Shown here in pieces: positions 51,438 through 62,175 of a DNA stretch of 64,000 bases. Within the stretch, counting starts at the first letter, position 1, and the number at the start of each line of letters is the position of its first letter. The translations under genes and the position numbers were made by a program. The DNA lies in contig NZ_JACIJD010000003.1 in assembly GCF_014199205.1 (NCBI RefSeq), forward strand, positions 124,001-188,000, in the 5' to 3' direction. Source of the DNA: Muricoccus pecuniae (GTDB lineage: Bacteria > Pseudomonadota > Alphaproteobacteria > Acetobacterales > Acetobacteraceae). Under the pieces are notes generated by a model. That model saw only the letters and a program-made list of their open reading frames with translations. It ran no database searches and was not told the DNA's origin.

Positions 51438-52666
51438 CGCCCGTAGGAGATCCGGTAGATCGCGCCGTTATGCTCGTCAGAGACGAGCATCGAGCCGTCC
51501 GGCATCACCATCACGTCGGTCGGGCGGCCGGCGAAGCTGTTGGCGCCGCTGTCCAGCAGGCCGGTCAGGAAGGGCTCGACCTTCCCCTCGCTCCCGTCCG
51601 CGTTCAGCGTCACCGTCACCACGTCGAAGCCGATCTTCGCGTCGCGGTTCCACGAGCCGTGGCGCGCGACGAAGGCCCGCCCGCGATAGGCCTCGGGGAA
51701 CATGGTGCCGGTGTAGAAGCGCATGCCGAGCGGCGCCGTATGCGGGCCGAGCAGCGCGACGGGCGCCGGGAACTCCGAGCACTTCCGCCCGGTATGGCCG
51801 GGATCCTGCCAGGCCGCGCCCGAGCAGTAGGGGAAGCCGTGGTGCTCGCCGGGGCGGGACAGGCGGTGCAGCGTGTCCTCCGGCGTGTCGTTGCCCGCCC
51901 AGTCGCGCGCGTTGTTGCTGGCGTAGAGGACGTTGGTGCCCGGCCGCCAGTCGAAGCCGACCGAGTTGCGGACGCCGTGCCCCATCACCTCGCGCCCCGA
52001 GCCGTCGGGGTTGTAGCGCACGATCAGCGCGTGGCGGTTCTCGTCGAAGGTGCAGACGTTACAGGGCACGCCGATGTTCATGTAGAGCTTGCCGTCCGGC
52101 CCGAAGGCCGCGAACTTCCAGCCGTGATGCGCCTCGGTGGGCAGGGCGAAGGCCTGCGTCATCTCCACCGGCTCGGCATTCGGGTTCTGCGCGATGTTGT
52201 CGTAGCGCAGCACCCGGTTCATCGCGATGACGTAGAGCGAGCCGTCCTTGACCGCGACGCCGTTCGGATTGTCCAGCCGCTGGGCCAGGACGCGCGTGCT
52301 GCGGCTGCCGTTCTCCTCCTTCACGGCATAGACGCGGCCGATGGTGCGGGTGCCGACATAGACGGTGCCGTCCTCCCCGCGCGCCATCATCCGCGCGCCC
52401 GGCATGCCGGAGGCCCAGAGCTCCGCGCGGAAGCCCTCGGGCAGGCGGATGGAATCGACGGGGATGCGCTCGACGGGCGTGGCCGTCAGCCGGGGGGCAT
52501 GGGGGGCGAGGGGGGAATTCGCCTGCGCCTCCGACCGGCCCTGCGCCCAGGCGGGCGGGCTGGCGGGCGAGCTGGCGGGCGCGGGCGACTGCGCGGCGGC
52601 GGGAAGGGCAAAGGCGAGGGAGAGCGCGCCGGCCATGGCCGTGCGCAACCTGGTATTGGACGTCAT
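51434..52666 (-). CDS. PQQ-dependent sugar (sorbosone-type) dehydrogenase
   Basis: A 410-residue exported beta-propeller of the soluble aldose sugar dehydrogenase/sorbosone dehydrogenase family, which uses PQQ. The signal peptide is MAGALSLAFALPAAAQ; mature motifs include LPEGFRAELWASGMPGARMMA, LDNPNGVAVKDGSLYV, HHGWKFAAFGPDGKLYMNIG and ARHGSWNRD. The start is ATG 52666 because GGAGGAAG precedes it; a GTG one codon upstream overlaps that site. It is coupled to the di-haem cytochrome and convergent with the pqq operon, a natural grouping of cofactor maker and user. Confidence 0.85.
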   Translation of the reverse strand: MTSNTRLRTAMAGALSLAFALPAAAQSPAPASSPASPPAWAQGRSEAQANSPLAPHAPRLTATPVERIPVDSIRLPEGFRAELWASGMPGARMMARGEDGTVYVGTRTIGRVYAVKEENGSRSTRVLAQRLDNPNGVAVKDGSLYVIAMNRVLRYDNIAQNPNAEPVEMTQAFALPTEAHHGWKFAAFGPDGKLYMNIGVPCNVCTFDENRHALIVRYNPDGSGREVMGHGVRNSVGFDWRPGTNVLYASNNARDWAGNDTPEDTLHRLSRPGEHHGFPYCSGAAWQDPGHTGRKCSEFPAPVALLGPHTAPLGMRFYTGTMFPEAYRGRAFVARHGSWNRDAKIGFDVVTVTLNADGSEGKVEPFLTGLLDSGANSFAGRPTDVMVMPDGSMLVSDEHNGAIYRISYGR

Positions 52667-52751
52667 CACTTCCTCCAGGGCGGCGCTTGCTGCGCCATCC
52701 CGGATGGAGGCTATGTCATCCAGGCAACATGGGACAATGCCCCGGCGGGGA

Positions 52752-52970
52752 TCAGATCCGCCCCTCGGCCTGGAGGCGCCGGACCAGCCGCCCGGCCAGC
52801 CACTTCCCGATCACCCCGGCGATCGGGGCGGCGGGGATGACCAGCACCCAGCCGAGGTGCACGCCCTGCGCCACCATGCCGAGCCCGATGGCCAGCATCA
52901 GCCCTCCGACGAGGCTGCCCATGACGCCCGCCGTGAGGCCGAGGACGAGGATGTCTTCGCGTGTTCCCAT
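52752..52970 (-). CDS. Small transglycosylase-associated-like membrane protein
   Basis: A 72-residue protein with two membrane helices (LVLGLTAGVMGSLVGGLMLAIG and WVLVIPAAPIAGVIGKWLAG). It resembles small GlsB/YeaQ-type membrane proteins in size and Gly-rich helices, but the match is weak. The start is placed at ATG 52970. Function unknown. Confidence 0.5.
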   Translation of the reverse strand: MGTREDILVLGLTAGVMGSLVGGLMLAIGLGMVAQGVHLGWVLVIPAAPIAGVIGKWLAGRLVRRLQAEGRI

Positions 52971-53024
52971 GCCCCGGGTTATGGCGGCGCCCCCGGATTT
53001 GACCAGGGGGATTTGACCAGGAGT

Positions 53025-53053
53025 TTGACAAGCGCCGCCCGATCGCCTATCGG
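53025..53053 (+). promoter_or_regulatory. Possible rpsD promoter
   Basis: A perfect -35 TTGACA (53025-53030), a 17-base spacer and TATCGG (53048-53053). It lies 172 bp before rpsD and directly follows two 14-bp direct repeats GGATTTGACCAGG (52995 and 53009). Confidence 0.45.
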
Positions 53054-53224
53054 CCCCGCTCTTCCCGGGAACGTGGACGTGCCCAGGGGCTTCGGCCCCC
53101 TTCGCGGCGCGCGCCCGCCCCCCGCCACAGGGCGAGGGGACTACCGGGACAACACCACGGGCAACGAGCCACCGGATCAACCGGGGCAGCCGCCAGCCCG
53201 GACAGATGCGAAAGGACCCGCCGC

Positions 53225-53842
53225 ATGACGAAGCGCGCGGAAAGCAAGTACAAGATCAACCGCCGCCTGGGCGTGAACCTGTGGGGGCGCGCCAAGTCCC
53301 CGATCGCCAAGCGCGAGTACGGGCCCGGCCAGCACGGCCAGCGCCGCAAGAACAAGCCGACCGACTTCGGCATCCAGCTGATGGCCAAGCAGAAACTCAA
53401 GGGCTACTACGGCAACATCGGCGAGAAGCAGTTCCGCAAGTACTACGACGAGGCCGTGCGCCGTAAGGGCGACACCTCCGAGAACCTGATCGAGCTGCTC
53501 GAGCGCCGGCTGGACTGCGTGATCTACCGCATGAAGTTCGCGGTCACCCCCTTCGCCTCGCGCCAGTTCGTCAACCACGGGCATATCACCGTGAACGGCA
53601 AGCGCGTGAACATCCCCTCCTACCTCGTGCGCGACGGCGACGTCATCGAGGTGAAGGAGAAGTCCAAGGGCCTGACCGCCGTGCTCGACGCTGCCCAGTC
53701 CGGCGAGCGCGACGTGCCCGAGTACATCCAGGTCGACCATCGCCAGATGAAGGGCAGCTTCGTGCGCGCCCCCAAGCTGTCGGACGTGCCCTATCCCGTG
53801 CAGATGGAGCCGAACCTGGTCGTCGAGTTCTACTCGCGCTGA
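53225..53842 (+). CDS. rpsD: 30S ribosomal protein S4
   Basis: A 205-residue ribosomal protein S4, a primary 16S rRNA-binding assembly protein. The N-terminus [22 protein letters not shown] and the S4 RNA-binding motif region ([39 protein letters not shown]) are diagnostic. A leader of about 170 bases could hold autoregulatory structure. It stands alone, not in the usual alpha operon with rpoA, as is common in alphaproteobacteria. A strong terminator follows. Confidence 0.97.
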   Translation: MTKRAESKYKINRRLGVNLWGRAKSPIAKREYGPGQHGQRRKNKPTDFGIQLMAKQKLKGYYGNIGEKQFRKYYDEAVRRKGDTSENLIELLERRLDCVIYRMKFAVTPFASRQFVNHGHITVNGKRVNIPSYLVRDGDVIEVKEKSKGLTAVLDAAQSGERDVPEYIQVDHRQMKGSFVRAPKLSDVPYPVQMEPNLVVEFYSR

Positions 53843-53869
53843 ACCATCCGCTTCACTGAGGCGTTGCCC

Positions 53870-53908
53870 GGACGGCCGGAGGGGAACACCCTCCGGCCGT
53901 CCTTGTTT
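53870..53908 (+). terminator. Intrinsic terminator after rpsD
   Basis: A perfect 14-bp stem GGACGGCCGGAGGG (53870-53883) / CCCTCCGGCCGTCC (53889-53902) with loop GAACA, followed by TTGTTT. It lies 27 bp past the rpsD stop. Confidence 0.9.
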
Positions 53909-53924
53909 CCGGGAACCGCCAGCC

Positions 53925-54701
53925 GTGCCGCAGGACCAGCTCCGCCGCCTCATCCTCCTCATCCTGCCCTGGGTGCAGATCGGCACCGCCTTCCTGCCGG
54001 CCCTTGGCATCGGCTCCTCCATGGCGGCCGTCTCGGCGGCCTCCCGCACCCCCGTGGTGCCGGCGGGCTACGCCTTCTCGATCTGGGGCCTCATCTTCGC
54101 CCTCGCCGCCGCCTATGGGATCTGGCAGTTCCTGCCGGCCAACCGGGACAGCGCGCTCGCCCGGCGCACGGGCTGGCCGCTGGCGGGCAGCTTCGCGGCG
54201 AACACGCTGTGGCAGACCACCTCCCAGATCACGGGCTCCGTCGGCTTCGGGCTGCTGGCCATCATCCTCGTTAGCCTCGCCTGCGCGCTCACGGCCCTCT
54301 TCCTCGCCCGCAACACGCCGGAGGCGGGGGTGGGGCCGCGCTGGATCGTCACCCCGCTGACCGGGCTGCTCGCGGGCTGGCTGACGGCGGCGAGCTTCGT
54401 GAACCTCTCCAGCGCCGCGCGCCAGGCCGGGATGCTGCCCGAGCACGGGCTGGGCGCGACGCTCGCCGCCGTGGTGGTCCTGCTCGCGGCCGGTGGCGCG
54501 GCCGCGGCGCTGGCCTGGCTGCTGCGCCGGGATGCCGGCTGGTTCGCGGGGGCGCTGCTCTGGGCCTTCATCGGCGTGGTCGCCGCCAATCTCGGGGTGA
54601 ACCAGGTGAACATCCCGGCGGCCCTGACCGCGGCGGTGATGCTCGCCCTCGTCCTCGCCGTCGCCTGGCAGGGGCGCCGGCCCGCAGTCGCCACCACTTG
54701 A
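53925..54701 (+). CDS. TspO/MBR-like tryptophan-rich membrane protein
   Basis: A 258-residue protein with about six to seven membrane helices. The segment PAGYAFSIWGLIFALAAAYG is typical of a TspO-related group (often called tryptophan-rich sensory proteins), but the chain is longer than classic TspO (about 160) and Trp-poor for that family. The start is GTG 53925, directly after the rpsD terminator, with GGGAA as a weak ribosome-binding site. Ligand and role unknown. Confidence 0.6.
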   Translation: MPQDQLRRLILLILPWVQIGTAFLPALGIGSSMAAVSAASRTPVVPAGYAFSIWGLIFALAAAYGIWQFLPANRDSALARRTGWPLAGSFAANTLWQTTSQITGSVGFGLLAIILVSLACALTALFLARNTPEAGVGPRWIVTPLTGLLAGWLTAASFVNLSSAARQAGMLPEHGLGATLAAVVVLLAAGGAAAALAWLLRRDAGWFAGALLWAFIGVVAANLGVNQVNIPAALTAAVMLALVLAVAWQGRRPAVATT

Positions 54702-54865
54702 GGCATCCCGCCGCCCGGGCGGGCTTTTCTCCGCGCGGCGAGAGGCGGGCTGCCGCTTCGCAGGGCAGATGGCCGCGCCGGCCGCCAGGGGTCCCACCTC
54801 GCCGGTTGACTTGCCCTGGCGCCGCTTCGCACGCTCCCCCTACGAATCAGCGAAGGCCTGACAGC

Positions 54866-55894
54866 ATGATGAAGCGCGCGATCCTCGCCACCGTCGCCGC
54901 GGCGGCGGCCCTGTTCTCCACGGCCGGACCTGCCAGGGCCGGCGCCAGCCTGGACGCCATCCGGGCCCGGGGCCAGCTCGTCTGCGGCATCCACACCGGC
55001 GTCGCGGGCTTCGCCATCCCGGATTCCCGCGGCGTGTGGCAGGGGCTGGACGTCGATCTCTGCCGCGGCCTCGCCGTGGCCCTGTTCAACGACCCGAACA
55101 AGGTCCGCTACACCCCGCTCAGCTCCTCGACGCGCTTCACCGCCCTCAGCTCGGGCGAGATCGACGTGCTCTTCCGCACGAGCACGCACACGATGCTGCG
55201 GGACGTGACGCTCGGCCTCCGCGCCATCACGCCCTATTTCTACGACGGCCACGGCTTCATGGTCCGCGCCAACGCGAACATCACCAAGGCCTCCGAGATG
55301 GGCGGGGCGACGATCTGCCTCATCCAGGGCACGACCAACGAGCAGGTGACGGCGGACTACTTCCGCAGCAACAACCTGCAGTTCACCCCCGTGCTGTTCC
55401 AGCGGAACGACCAGGCCTCCGACGCGCTGCAGGCCAACCGCTGCGACGCCTTCGGGACGGATGCCTCCCAGCTCGCTGCCGTCCGCTCCACCATGCCCAA
55501 CCCGGCCGAGTGGAAGATCCTGGACGAGCGCTTCTCCAAGGAGCCCTACGGCCCCTATGTCCGCCGCGGGGACGACGAGTGGTACGACCTCGTGCGCTGG
55601 TACGTGAACGCCGTGATCCAGGCCGAGGAAAGCGGCGTCACCAGCGCGAATGTGGACGAGGTGAAGCGCACCACCACCAACCCCGACACCCGCCGCCTGC
55701 TCGGCGTGACGCCGGAGCTGGGCCAGTCCCTCAAGCTCGATCCGAACTGGGTGGTGAACATCGTCAAGGCCGTCGGCAACTACGGCGAGATCTACGAGCG
55801 CCACATGGGGCCGAAGACGCAGGTCGGCCTCGCCCGCGGCCCGAACGAGCTGTGGACGCGCGGCGGGCTGCTCTACGCCCTGCCGATGCGCTGA
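54866..55894 (+). CDS. Amino-acid ABC transporter substrate-binding protein (AapJ-like)
   Basis: A 342-residue periplasmic binding protein of the general L-amino-acid type. Signal peptide ATVAAAAALFSTAGPARA, then LDAIRARGQLVCGIHTG, GLDVDLCRGLAVALF and the ligand-site stretch STRFTALSSGEIDVLFRT. The end LWTRGGLLYALPMR is a hallmark of AapJ-like proteins. No permease or ATPase gene follows, so it is an orphan. A paralogue lies at 62176-63213. Two adjacent ATGs (54866, 54869) could start it. Confidence 0.9.
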   Translation: MMKRAILATVAAAAALFSTAGPARAGASLDAIRARGQLVCGIHTGVAGFAIPDSRGVWQGLDVDLCRGLAVALFNDPNKVRYTPLSSSTRFTALSSGEIDVLFRTSTHTMLRDVTLGLRAITPYFYDGHGFMVRANANITKASEMGGATICLIQGTTNEQVTADYFRSNNLQFTPVLFQRNDQASDALQANRCDAFGTDASQLAAVRSTMPNPAEWKILDERFSKEPYGPYVRRGDDEWYDLVRWYVNAVIQAEESGVTSANVDEVKRTTTNPDTRRLLGVTPELGQSLKLDPNWVVNIVKAVGNYGEIYERHMGPKTQVGLARGPNELWTRGGLLYALPMR

Positions 55895-55934
55895 GCCCCG
55901 GCGGCCGCGGGCCGGCATCGCGCCCGCGGCCACC

Positions 55935-57206
55935 TCAATGCCTCCGCCGCAGCCGCGGCAGGACCAGCAGCGCCACCAGCCCGAGCTGGGCGGTGGCCAG
56001 GAGCTGCGGCAGGAGCCAGCTCCCCGTCGCCGTCACCAGCGCCGCGAAGATCGCGGGCGGGACGAGGTAGCCGAGGAAGCAGAGGGTGGTGGAGCCCGCG
56101 GTCGCCTCCGCCACCCGCCCGGGCGGGGAGAGGCGCGCGACCTCGGCCTGGTAGATCCCGTTCCAGCTCGCCACCAGCGAGCCCGCGAGCAGCCCGAGCA
56201 GGAGGGTGGGCAGGAAGCCGAGCGGCGGCAGCAGGACGAAGGCCGTCACCACCGCCGCCCCGCCGAGGCCCTGGCCGATGAGGTTCATCGCGGCGTTGCC
56301 CGTGCGGTCCGCCATCCAGCCCAGCACCACCCGCGCCAGCACCCCGCCCGCCTGCATGGCCGCGAAGACCGCGCCGGCCTGGACGAGGTCGAGGTGCCGC
56401 GTCTCGATCAGCCAGGTCACGGCGAAGGCGAAGAAGCAGCCCTGCACCGTGGCCAGCGAGCAGGCGAGCAGGGTGAGCGGCGGCAGGAGGGGGTGAAGCC
56501 GCAGCGCCGCGAAAGGCCCTGTGAGGTTATGGCGGCCGAACAGCGCGCGGGGATGCACCGGCCGGCCGGGCTCCCGCTCCACGTCCAGCGACCGGCGGCT
56601 GGGCTGGATGATCGCCGCGGAGACGAGGGCGACGGCGATGGCGAGGGCGAGCGCCGCGGGCCACCCCTTCGCCGCCGCCACCGGCGCGACGAGCAGCCCC
56701 GCCAGCACGCCCCCCAGCGGCGCCCCGGCCTGCTTGATGGAGAAGATGAGGGAGCGATGCCGCGCCGGCGCCGTGGCGGAGAGGATGCGGCTGCCGGCCG
56801 GGGGCGTCGGGCCGTAGCCCAGCCCGACGAGGAAGGCGGAGAGGCCGAGGGCGAGCATCCCGCCCACCCCCGCCACCGCCAGCCCCACCGCCGCGAGAAG
56901 GGCGCCGGCCTGCAGCGTGCGGACGGGGCCGAGCCGCGCGAGCACCGGGCCGCCGGGGATGAGGAAGGCGAGGGTGCCCAGCGTGCCGAGGGCGGAGAGA
57001 TGGCCCGCCGCCTCGGGCGGGAGGCCGGCGCTGCCCGTCAGCAACGGGGCGAGCACCGGCACGCACTGGTTCAGGAAGGCCGCCACCGTCTGCATCAGCA
57101 GGGTGACGAGGAGGGCGACCTTCCAGGAAGCACCCGAGAGGCCTTTCGGCACCCCGGGCTCGGCAGCGGGCCCGGGCTCCTGGGGCCCGGGCGCCGCGTT
57201 GCTCAC
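55935..57206 (-). CDS. MFS-family permease
   Basis: A 423-residue major facilitator protein with about 12 membrane helices. It has the A-motif-like [11 protein letters not shown] between helices 8 and 9 and a [24 protein letters not shown] segment typical of CynX/NimT-type or unknown-substrate MFS carriers. The start is GTG 57206, overlapping the grxD stop (GTGA); the open frame upstream overlaps grxD and is not used. It appears to be translated together with grxD. The substrate is unknown. Confidence 0.8.
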   Translation of the reverse strand: MSNAAPGPQEPGPAAEPGVPKGLSGASWKVALLVTLLMQTVAAFLNQCVPVLAPLLTGSAGLPPEAAGHLSALGTLGTLAFLIPGGPVLARLGPVRTLQAGALLAAVGLAVAGVGGMLALGLSAFLVGLGYGPTPPAGSRILSATAPARHRSLIFSIKQAGAPLGGVLAGLLVAPVAAAKGWPAALALAIAVALVSAAIIQPSRRSLDVEREPGRPVHPRALFGRHNLTGPFAALRLHPLLPPLTLLACSLATVQGCFFAFAVTWLIETRHLDLVQAGAVFAAMQAGGVLARVVLGWMADRTGNAAMNLIGQGLGGAAVVTAFVLLPPLGFLPTLLLGLLAGSLVASWNGIYQAEVARLSPPGRVAEATAGSTTLCFLGYLVPPAIFAALVTATGSWLLPQLLATAQLGLVALLVLPRLRRRH

Positions 57207-57544
57207 GCCGCCGCGGTGTGCGGGATGCCGTTCTCGGTCAGCAGCGTGGCCAGCTCGCCGGTCTGGAACATCTCGGTCACGATGTCGCAGCCGCCGACGA
57301 ACTCGCCCTTCACATAGAGCTGCGGGATGGTCGGCCAGTTGGAATACGCCTTGATCCCCTCGCGGATCTCGCCATCGGCCAGCACGTTCACGCCGTGGAA
57401 CGGCACGCCCATGTGGGAGAGGATCTGCACGACCCGCGCGGAGAAGCCGCACTGCGGGAAGACCGGCGTGCCCTTCATGAACAGCGTCACGGGGCTGGAG
57501 TCGATCTCGGACTTGATCTGCTGGAAGACGGGATTGTCGGACAT
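57203..57544 (-). CDS. grxD: Monothiol glutaredoxin (Grx4/GrxD type)
   Basis: A 113-residue monothiol glutaredoxin that binds a 2Fe-2S cluster with glutathione and partners with BolA. Active-site motif CGFS with Cys32 (QCGFSARV), followed by [18 protein letters not shown] (GSH-binding). The start ATG 57544 has a GAAGGGAA site; a longer reading to 57559 is open. It follows bolA by 11 bp and ends overlapping an MFS gene. Confidence 0.95.
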   Translation of the reverse strand: MSDNPVFQQIKSEIDSSPVTLFMKGTPVFPQCGFSARVVQILSHMGVPFHGVNVLADGEIREGIKAYSNWPTIPQLYVKGEFVGGCDIVTEMFQTGELATLLTENGIPHTAAA

Positions 57545-57555
57545 GGGGGTTCCCT

Positions 57556-57789
57556 TCACTCGGGGGCGGAGGTCTGGAGGGCGAGGGCGTGGAGCGCACC
57601 GCCCATGCGGCCCTGCAGGGCGGCATAGACGAGCTGGTGCTGCTTCACGCGGGAGAGCCCCTTGAAGGCGGGGGAGATGACGGTGGCGGCGTAATGGTCG
57701 CCGTCACCCGCCAGGTCCTCGATCCGCACCTCCGCGTCGGGAAGGGCGGCGCGGATCAGGGCCTCGATCTCGGCGGCGGGCATCGCCAT
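57556..57789 (-). CDS. bolA: BolA-family protein
   Basis: A 77-residue BolA-type protein that binds Grx4 in Fe-S trafficking. The fold's [47 protein letters not shown] and the invariant His in VKQHQ are present. The start M1 (57789) has GAGGAG about 10 bases upstream; an ATG two codons later is an alternative. It lies 14 bp after the purL stop, an order widely conserved in alphaproteobacteria. Confidence 0.93.
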   Translation of the reverse strand: MAMPAAEIEALIRAALPDAEVRIEDLAGDGDHYAATVISPAFKGLSRVKQHQLVYAALQGRMGGALHALALQTSAPE

Positions 57790-57803
57790 CGGCTGCGTTC
57801 TCC

Positions 57804-60047
<2,244 letters not shown>

Positions 60048-60126
60048 GGGCGCGTTGTCAACAGGGGGGCGCGGCTTGTCCAGGGGCCTTTCGGGGGTGG
60101 GGATGGTTGCCGCGCGCATGGGTGGG

Positions 60127-60732
60127 CTACGGCCAGGCCAGGCGGACGCTGCGCGGGATGCGGGCGCGGCCCTCGGCGGCCTTCAGGAGCCAGGTAACGG
60201 CCCGGAGATACCCCGCCCGCGCCAGCCTTCCGGCCCGGGAGCGCGGGATTCCAAGGGGGTGCGGGGCGCGGGCGAGGGTTTCGGACAAATCGGGGTCGGG
60301 CAGCAGCCAGGGCGGGCCGTTGAGGGCGGAGCGCAGGCCGAGGCGGCGGATGAGGACGAGCAACCCGATGCCGCGCATTCGGTGGGCGCGGCGGCAGGCG
60401 CGGACGATCAGGTGCTCGATCTGGCGGAGGGGGTGGCCCGGCGCGGCCTCGGCCAGGGCGACAAGAAGACGTTCCCATAGCCCGTTATGGGTGAGGCGGC
60501 GGTAGTAGCGGGCGACGGTGGCCGGGGTGCCATCGGCCGCCGGGGCCTCCCGCCAGGGGGCGGTGGTGGCGGTGAGGTGCAAGATGGCGTCCATGCGGGC
60601 GCGGAGATCGGCTATTTTGCGGCCTGCCAGGGAGCGGGGGAGGAGGTAGGGGAGGAGGGCGTGGAACTGGAGGTCGGTGAGGGGGGACCAGGGGGCGGGT
60701 GGGGTTAGGCGGGGGGCGTGGGGGAGGGGCAT
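60127..60732 (-). CDS. Transposase N-terminal-like protein without catalytic domain
   Basis: A 201-residue protein. Residues 14-95 ([18 protein letters not shown]..., [31 protein letters not shown]) match the DNA-binding N-terminal domain (DUF4096/IS5-type) of transposases. The DDE catalytic part is absent; the rest is a basic Arg-rich helical region. No terminal inverted repeats are seen. Codon use is high-GC like its neighbours, so it is an old, possibly adopted, gene. Start ATG 60732 has no good ribosome-binding site. Confidence 0.65.
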   Translation of the reverse strand: MPLPHAPRLTPPAPWSPLTDLQFHALLPYLLPRSLAGRKIADLRARMDAILHLTATTAPWREAPAADGTPATVARYYRRLTHNGLWERLLVALAEAAPGHPLRQIEHLIVRACRRAHRMRGIGLLVLIRRLGLRSALNGPPWLLPDPDLSETLARAPHPLGIPRSRAGRLARAGYLRAVTWLLKAAEGRARIPRSVRLAWP

Positions 60733-60783
60733 GGGAGGAAGCTACAGCAACATAGGAAAAAAGTCAAGGTTCTGGCTGTCTTT

Positions 60784-61653
60784 CTAGCGCCTTGGCTGCA
60801 CCAGCAGGAGTTGTGCGCCGAAAACTTTCGCGGCTGCGTCTGATATTTCTCGCAACTCTTCAATCTCGCGTGAAAGCGGCCGTGCGGGCCTCGTTGGGAT
60901 GCGAGGTACTGTCGCCTCCTCCATCCTAGTTTCGGAACGTGGTTCTGCGAGCAACGCTGCCTCCATTTCATCGAAAAACGAAGATCTGGTATCCTGGCGG
61001 CGCGTGACCGCACGATCTCTAGTGCGGATCAAAGCGCGATTCATTGAGTTTTTGATTTCGCCAATCCTTGAGCCAAGGGGGCGAGCATCATTTTCAAGAA
61101 GGCTTTGTAGCCGTTCTAGAACTTCGACACTATGTTGAAATCTGACCTCTCTCGGTTCCGAACAAAGATAGGCAGAATTGCTATCATATGCCACATGATG
61201 TGGTTCTTCATTTAAAATGCCAATCTGTTGAGGGGAGACAAAGATAGACCTGCTTGCAACGGCGTTGTTGCTCCAGGCATCATTGATCTCTCGATACCGA
61301 TGGAACCGAGGTGCGACGTAATAGACCAGATTTTCCCCATCATCGAGGTGGAGCAGCATTTCGTGCTGATTAGATTTTCCTGACTCCGTAATCTTAAAAC
61401 GAAAAAAAGGAAGCTCTAGCCCAAGTTTATAATCTCGAATTTCCCAGACACTTCGTCTCGTCATGCAATCTGCACGTTTAAATTGGAGGTACATCGGTAT
61501 CGCGGGCAGTTCCAACTTTACATCGTATCCTCCTCCTTGCCGTCCCTCCTCAATCAGGCTTGGGAAAATGGGCGCTGCCGATACCGGCAACCATCCCACT
61601 AACTCGTTTGTCAAAGCGAAACCGTAAGAAAATTCCGATATCTCTGGAGTCAT
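60784..61653 (-). CDS. Low-GC lone gene with nuclease-like D...QxKR pattern
   Basis: A 289-residue protein of unfamiliar family. Three sampled lines inside it (61081-61260) contain 77 G+C in 180 (43%), against about 70% around it. The N-terminal half contains GGYDVKLELPAIPMYLQFKR: Asp44 and a Gln57-Phe-Lys59-Arg60 pattern like the active site of Mrr-type PD-(D/E)xK nucleases. Conserved-looking YYVAPRFHRYREIND and ASRSIFVSPQQIG segments follow. The C-terminal third is charged and helical. I cannot name a function; horizontal transfer is likely. Start ATG 61653 lacks a ribosome-binding site. Confidence 0.6.
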   Translation of the reverse strand: MTPEISEFSYGFALTNELVGWLPVSAAPIFPSLIEEGRQGGGYDVKLELPAIPMYLQFKRADCMTRRSVWEIRDYKLGLELPFFRFKITESGKSNQHEMLLHLDDGENLVYYVAPRFHRYREINDAWSNNAVASRSIFVSPQQIGILNEEPHHVAYDSNSAYLCSEPREVRFQHSVEVLERLQSLLENDARPLGSRIGEIKNSMNRALIRTRDRAVTRRQDTRSSFFDEMEAALLAEPRSETRMEEATVPRIPTRPARPLSREIEELREISDAAAKVFGAQLLLVQPRR

Positions 61654-61755
61654 ATTTATCGCTTGTCAGCGCGTCCTTGTAAGGCAACCAGCATTCTTTA
61701 CCTGTGTTCCCCACCCGACAACCCCTGTGAAGCAAAGAACGAGTAGGAGAGTACG

Positions 61756-62025
61756 ATGAGCCAGGGCAACACCACCACCGACCACAAGGTCATCCAGCAG
61801 TGGATCGAGTCACGCGGCGGCCGCCCCAGCGTCGTCTCGGGAACCGAGGGCGAGGACGGGGAGGGCATCCTCCGCGTCGATTTCGGCCCGAAGGAGGACA
61901 AGCTGGAGGAGATCTCCTGGGAGGACTTCTTCGAGACCTTCGAGGATCGCAAGCTTGCCTTCCTGCATCAGGACAAGACGGCGGACGGCAAGGAGAGCCG
62001 CTTCTTCAAGTTCATCAAGCGCTGA
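61756..62025 (+). CDS. Small conserved acidic protein, 89 residues
   Basis: A soluble protein (TTTDHKVIQQWIESRGG...GILRVDFGPKEDKLEEISWEDFFETFEDRKLAFLHQD in part). This small family is conserved in many proteobacteria, where some entries are misnamed as glucan-branching enzymes; it is far too short for that. The ATG follows GTAGGAGAG. It is back to high-GC codon use directly beside the low-GC gene, so it marks the island edge. Function unknown. Confidence 0.75.
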   Translation: MSQGNTTTDHKVIQQWIESRGGRPSVVSGTEGEDGEGILRVDFGPKEDKLEEISWEDFFETFEDRKLAFLHQDKTADGKESRFFKFIKR

Positions 62026-62175
62026 TCCCGCGCCTCATCGCGGGAGGGCCGGGGATGCCGCGCTTGGCATCCGGGCCTCCCGCCCGCTAGCCTCTCCCCG
62101 CTGGGCCGGGAACACGGCCCGGGGGGAACCTGCCGGTCGCGCGTCTTCCAACCTCTCGGATGGGATGCGGGCTGG

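Noticed and set aside
61756-62025. Glucan-branching enzyme (a name seen for similar small proteins)
   Set aside because: At 89 residues it lacks any part of that enzyme; kept as an unknown.
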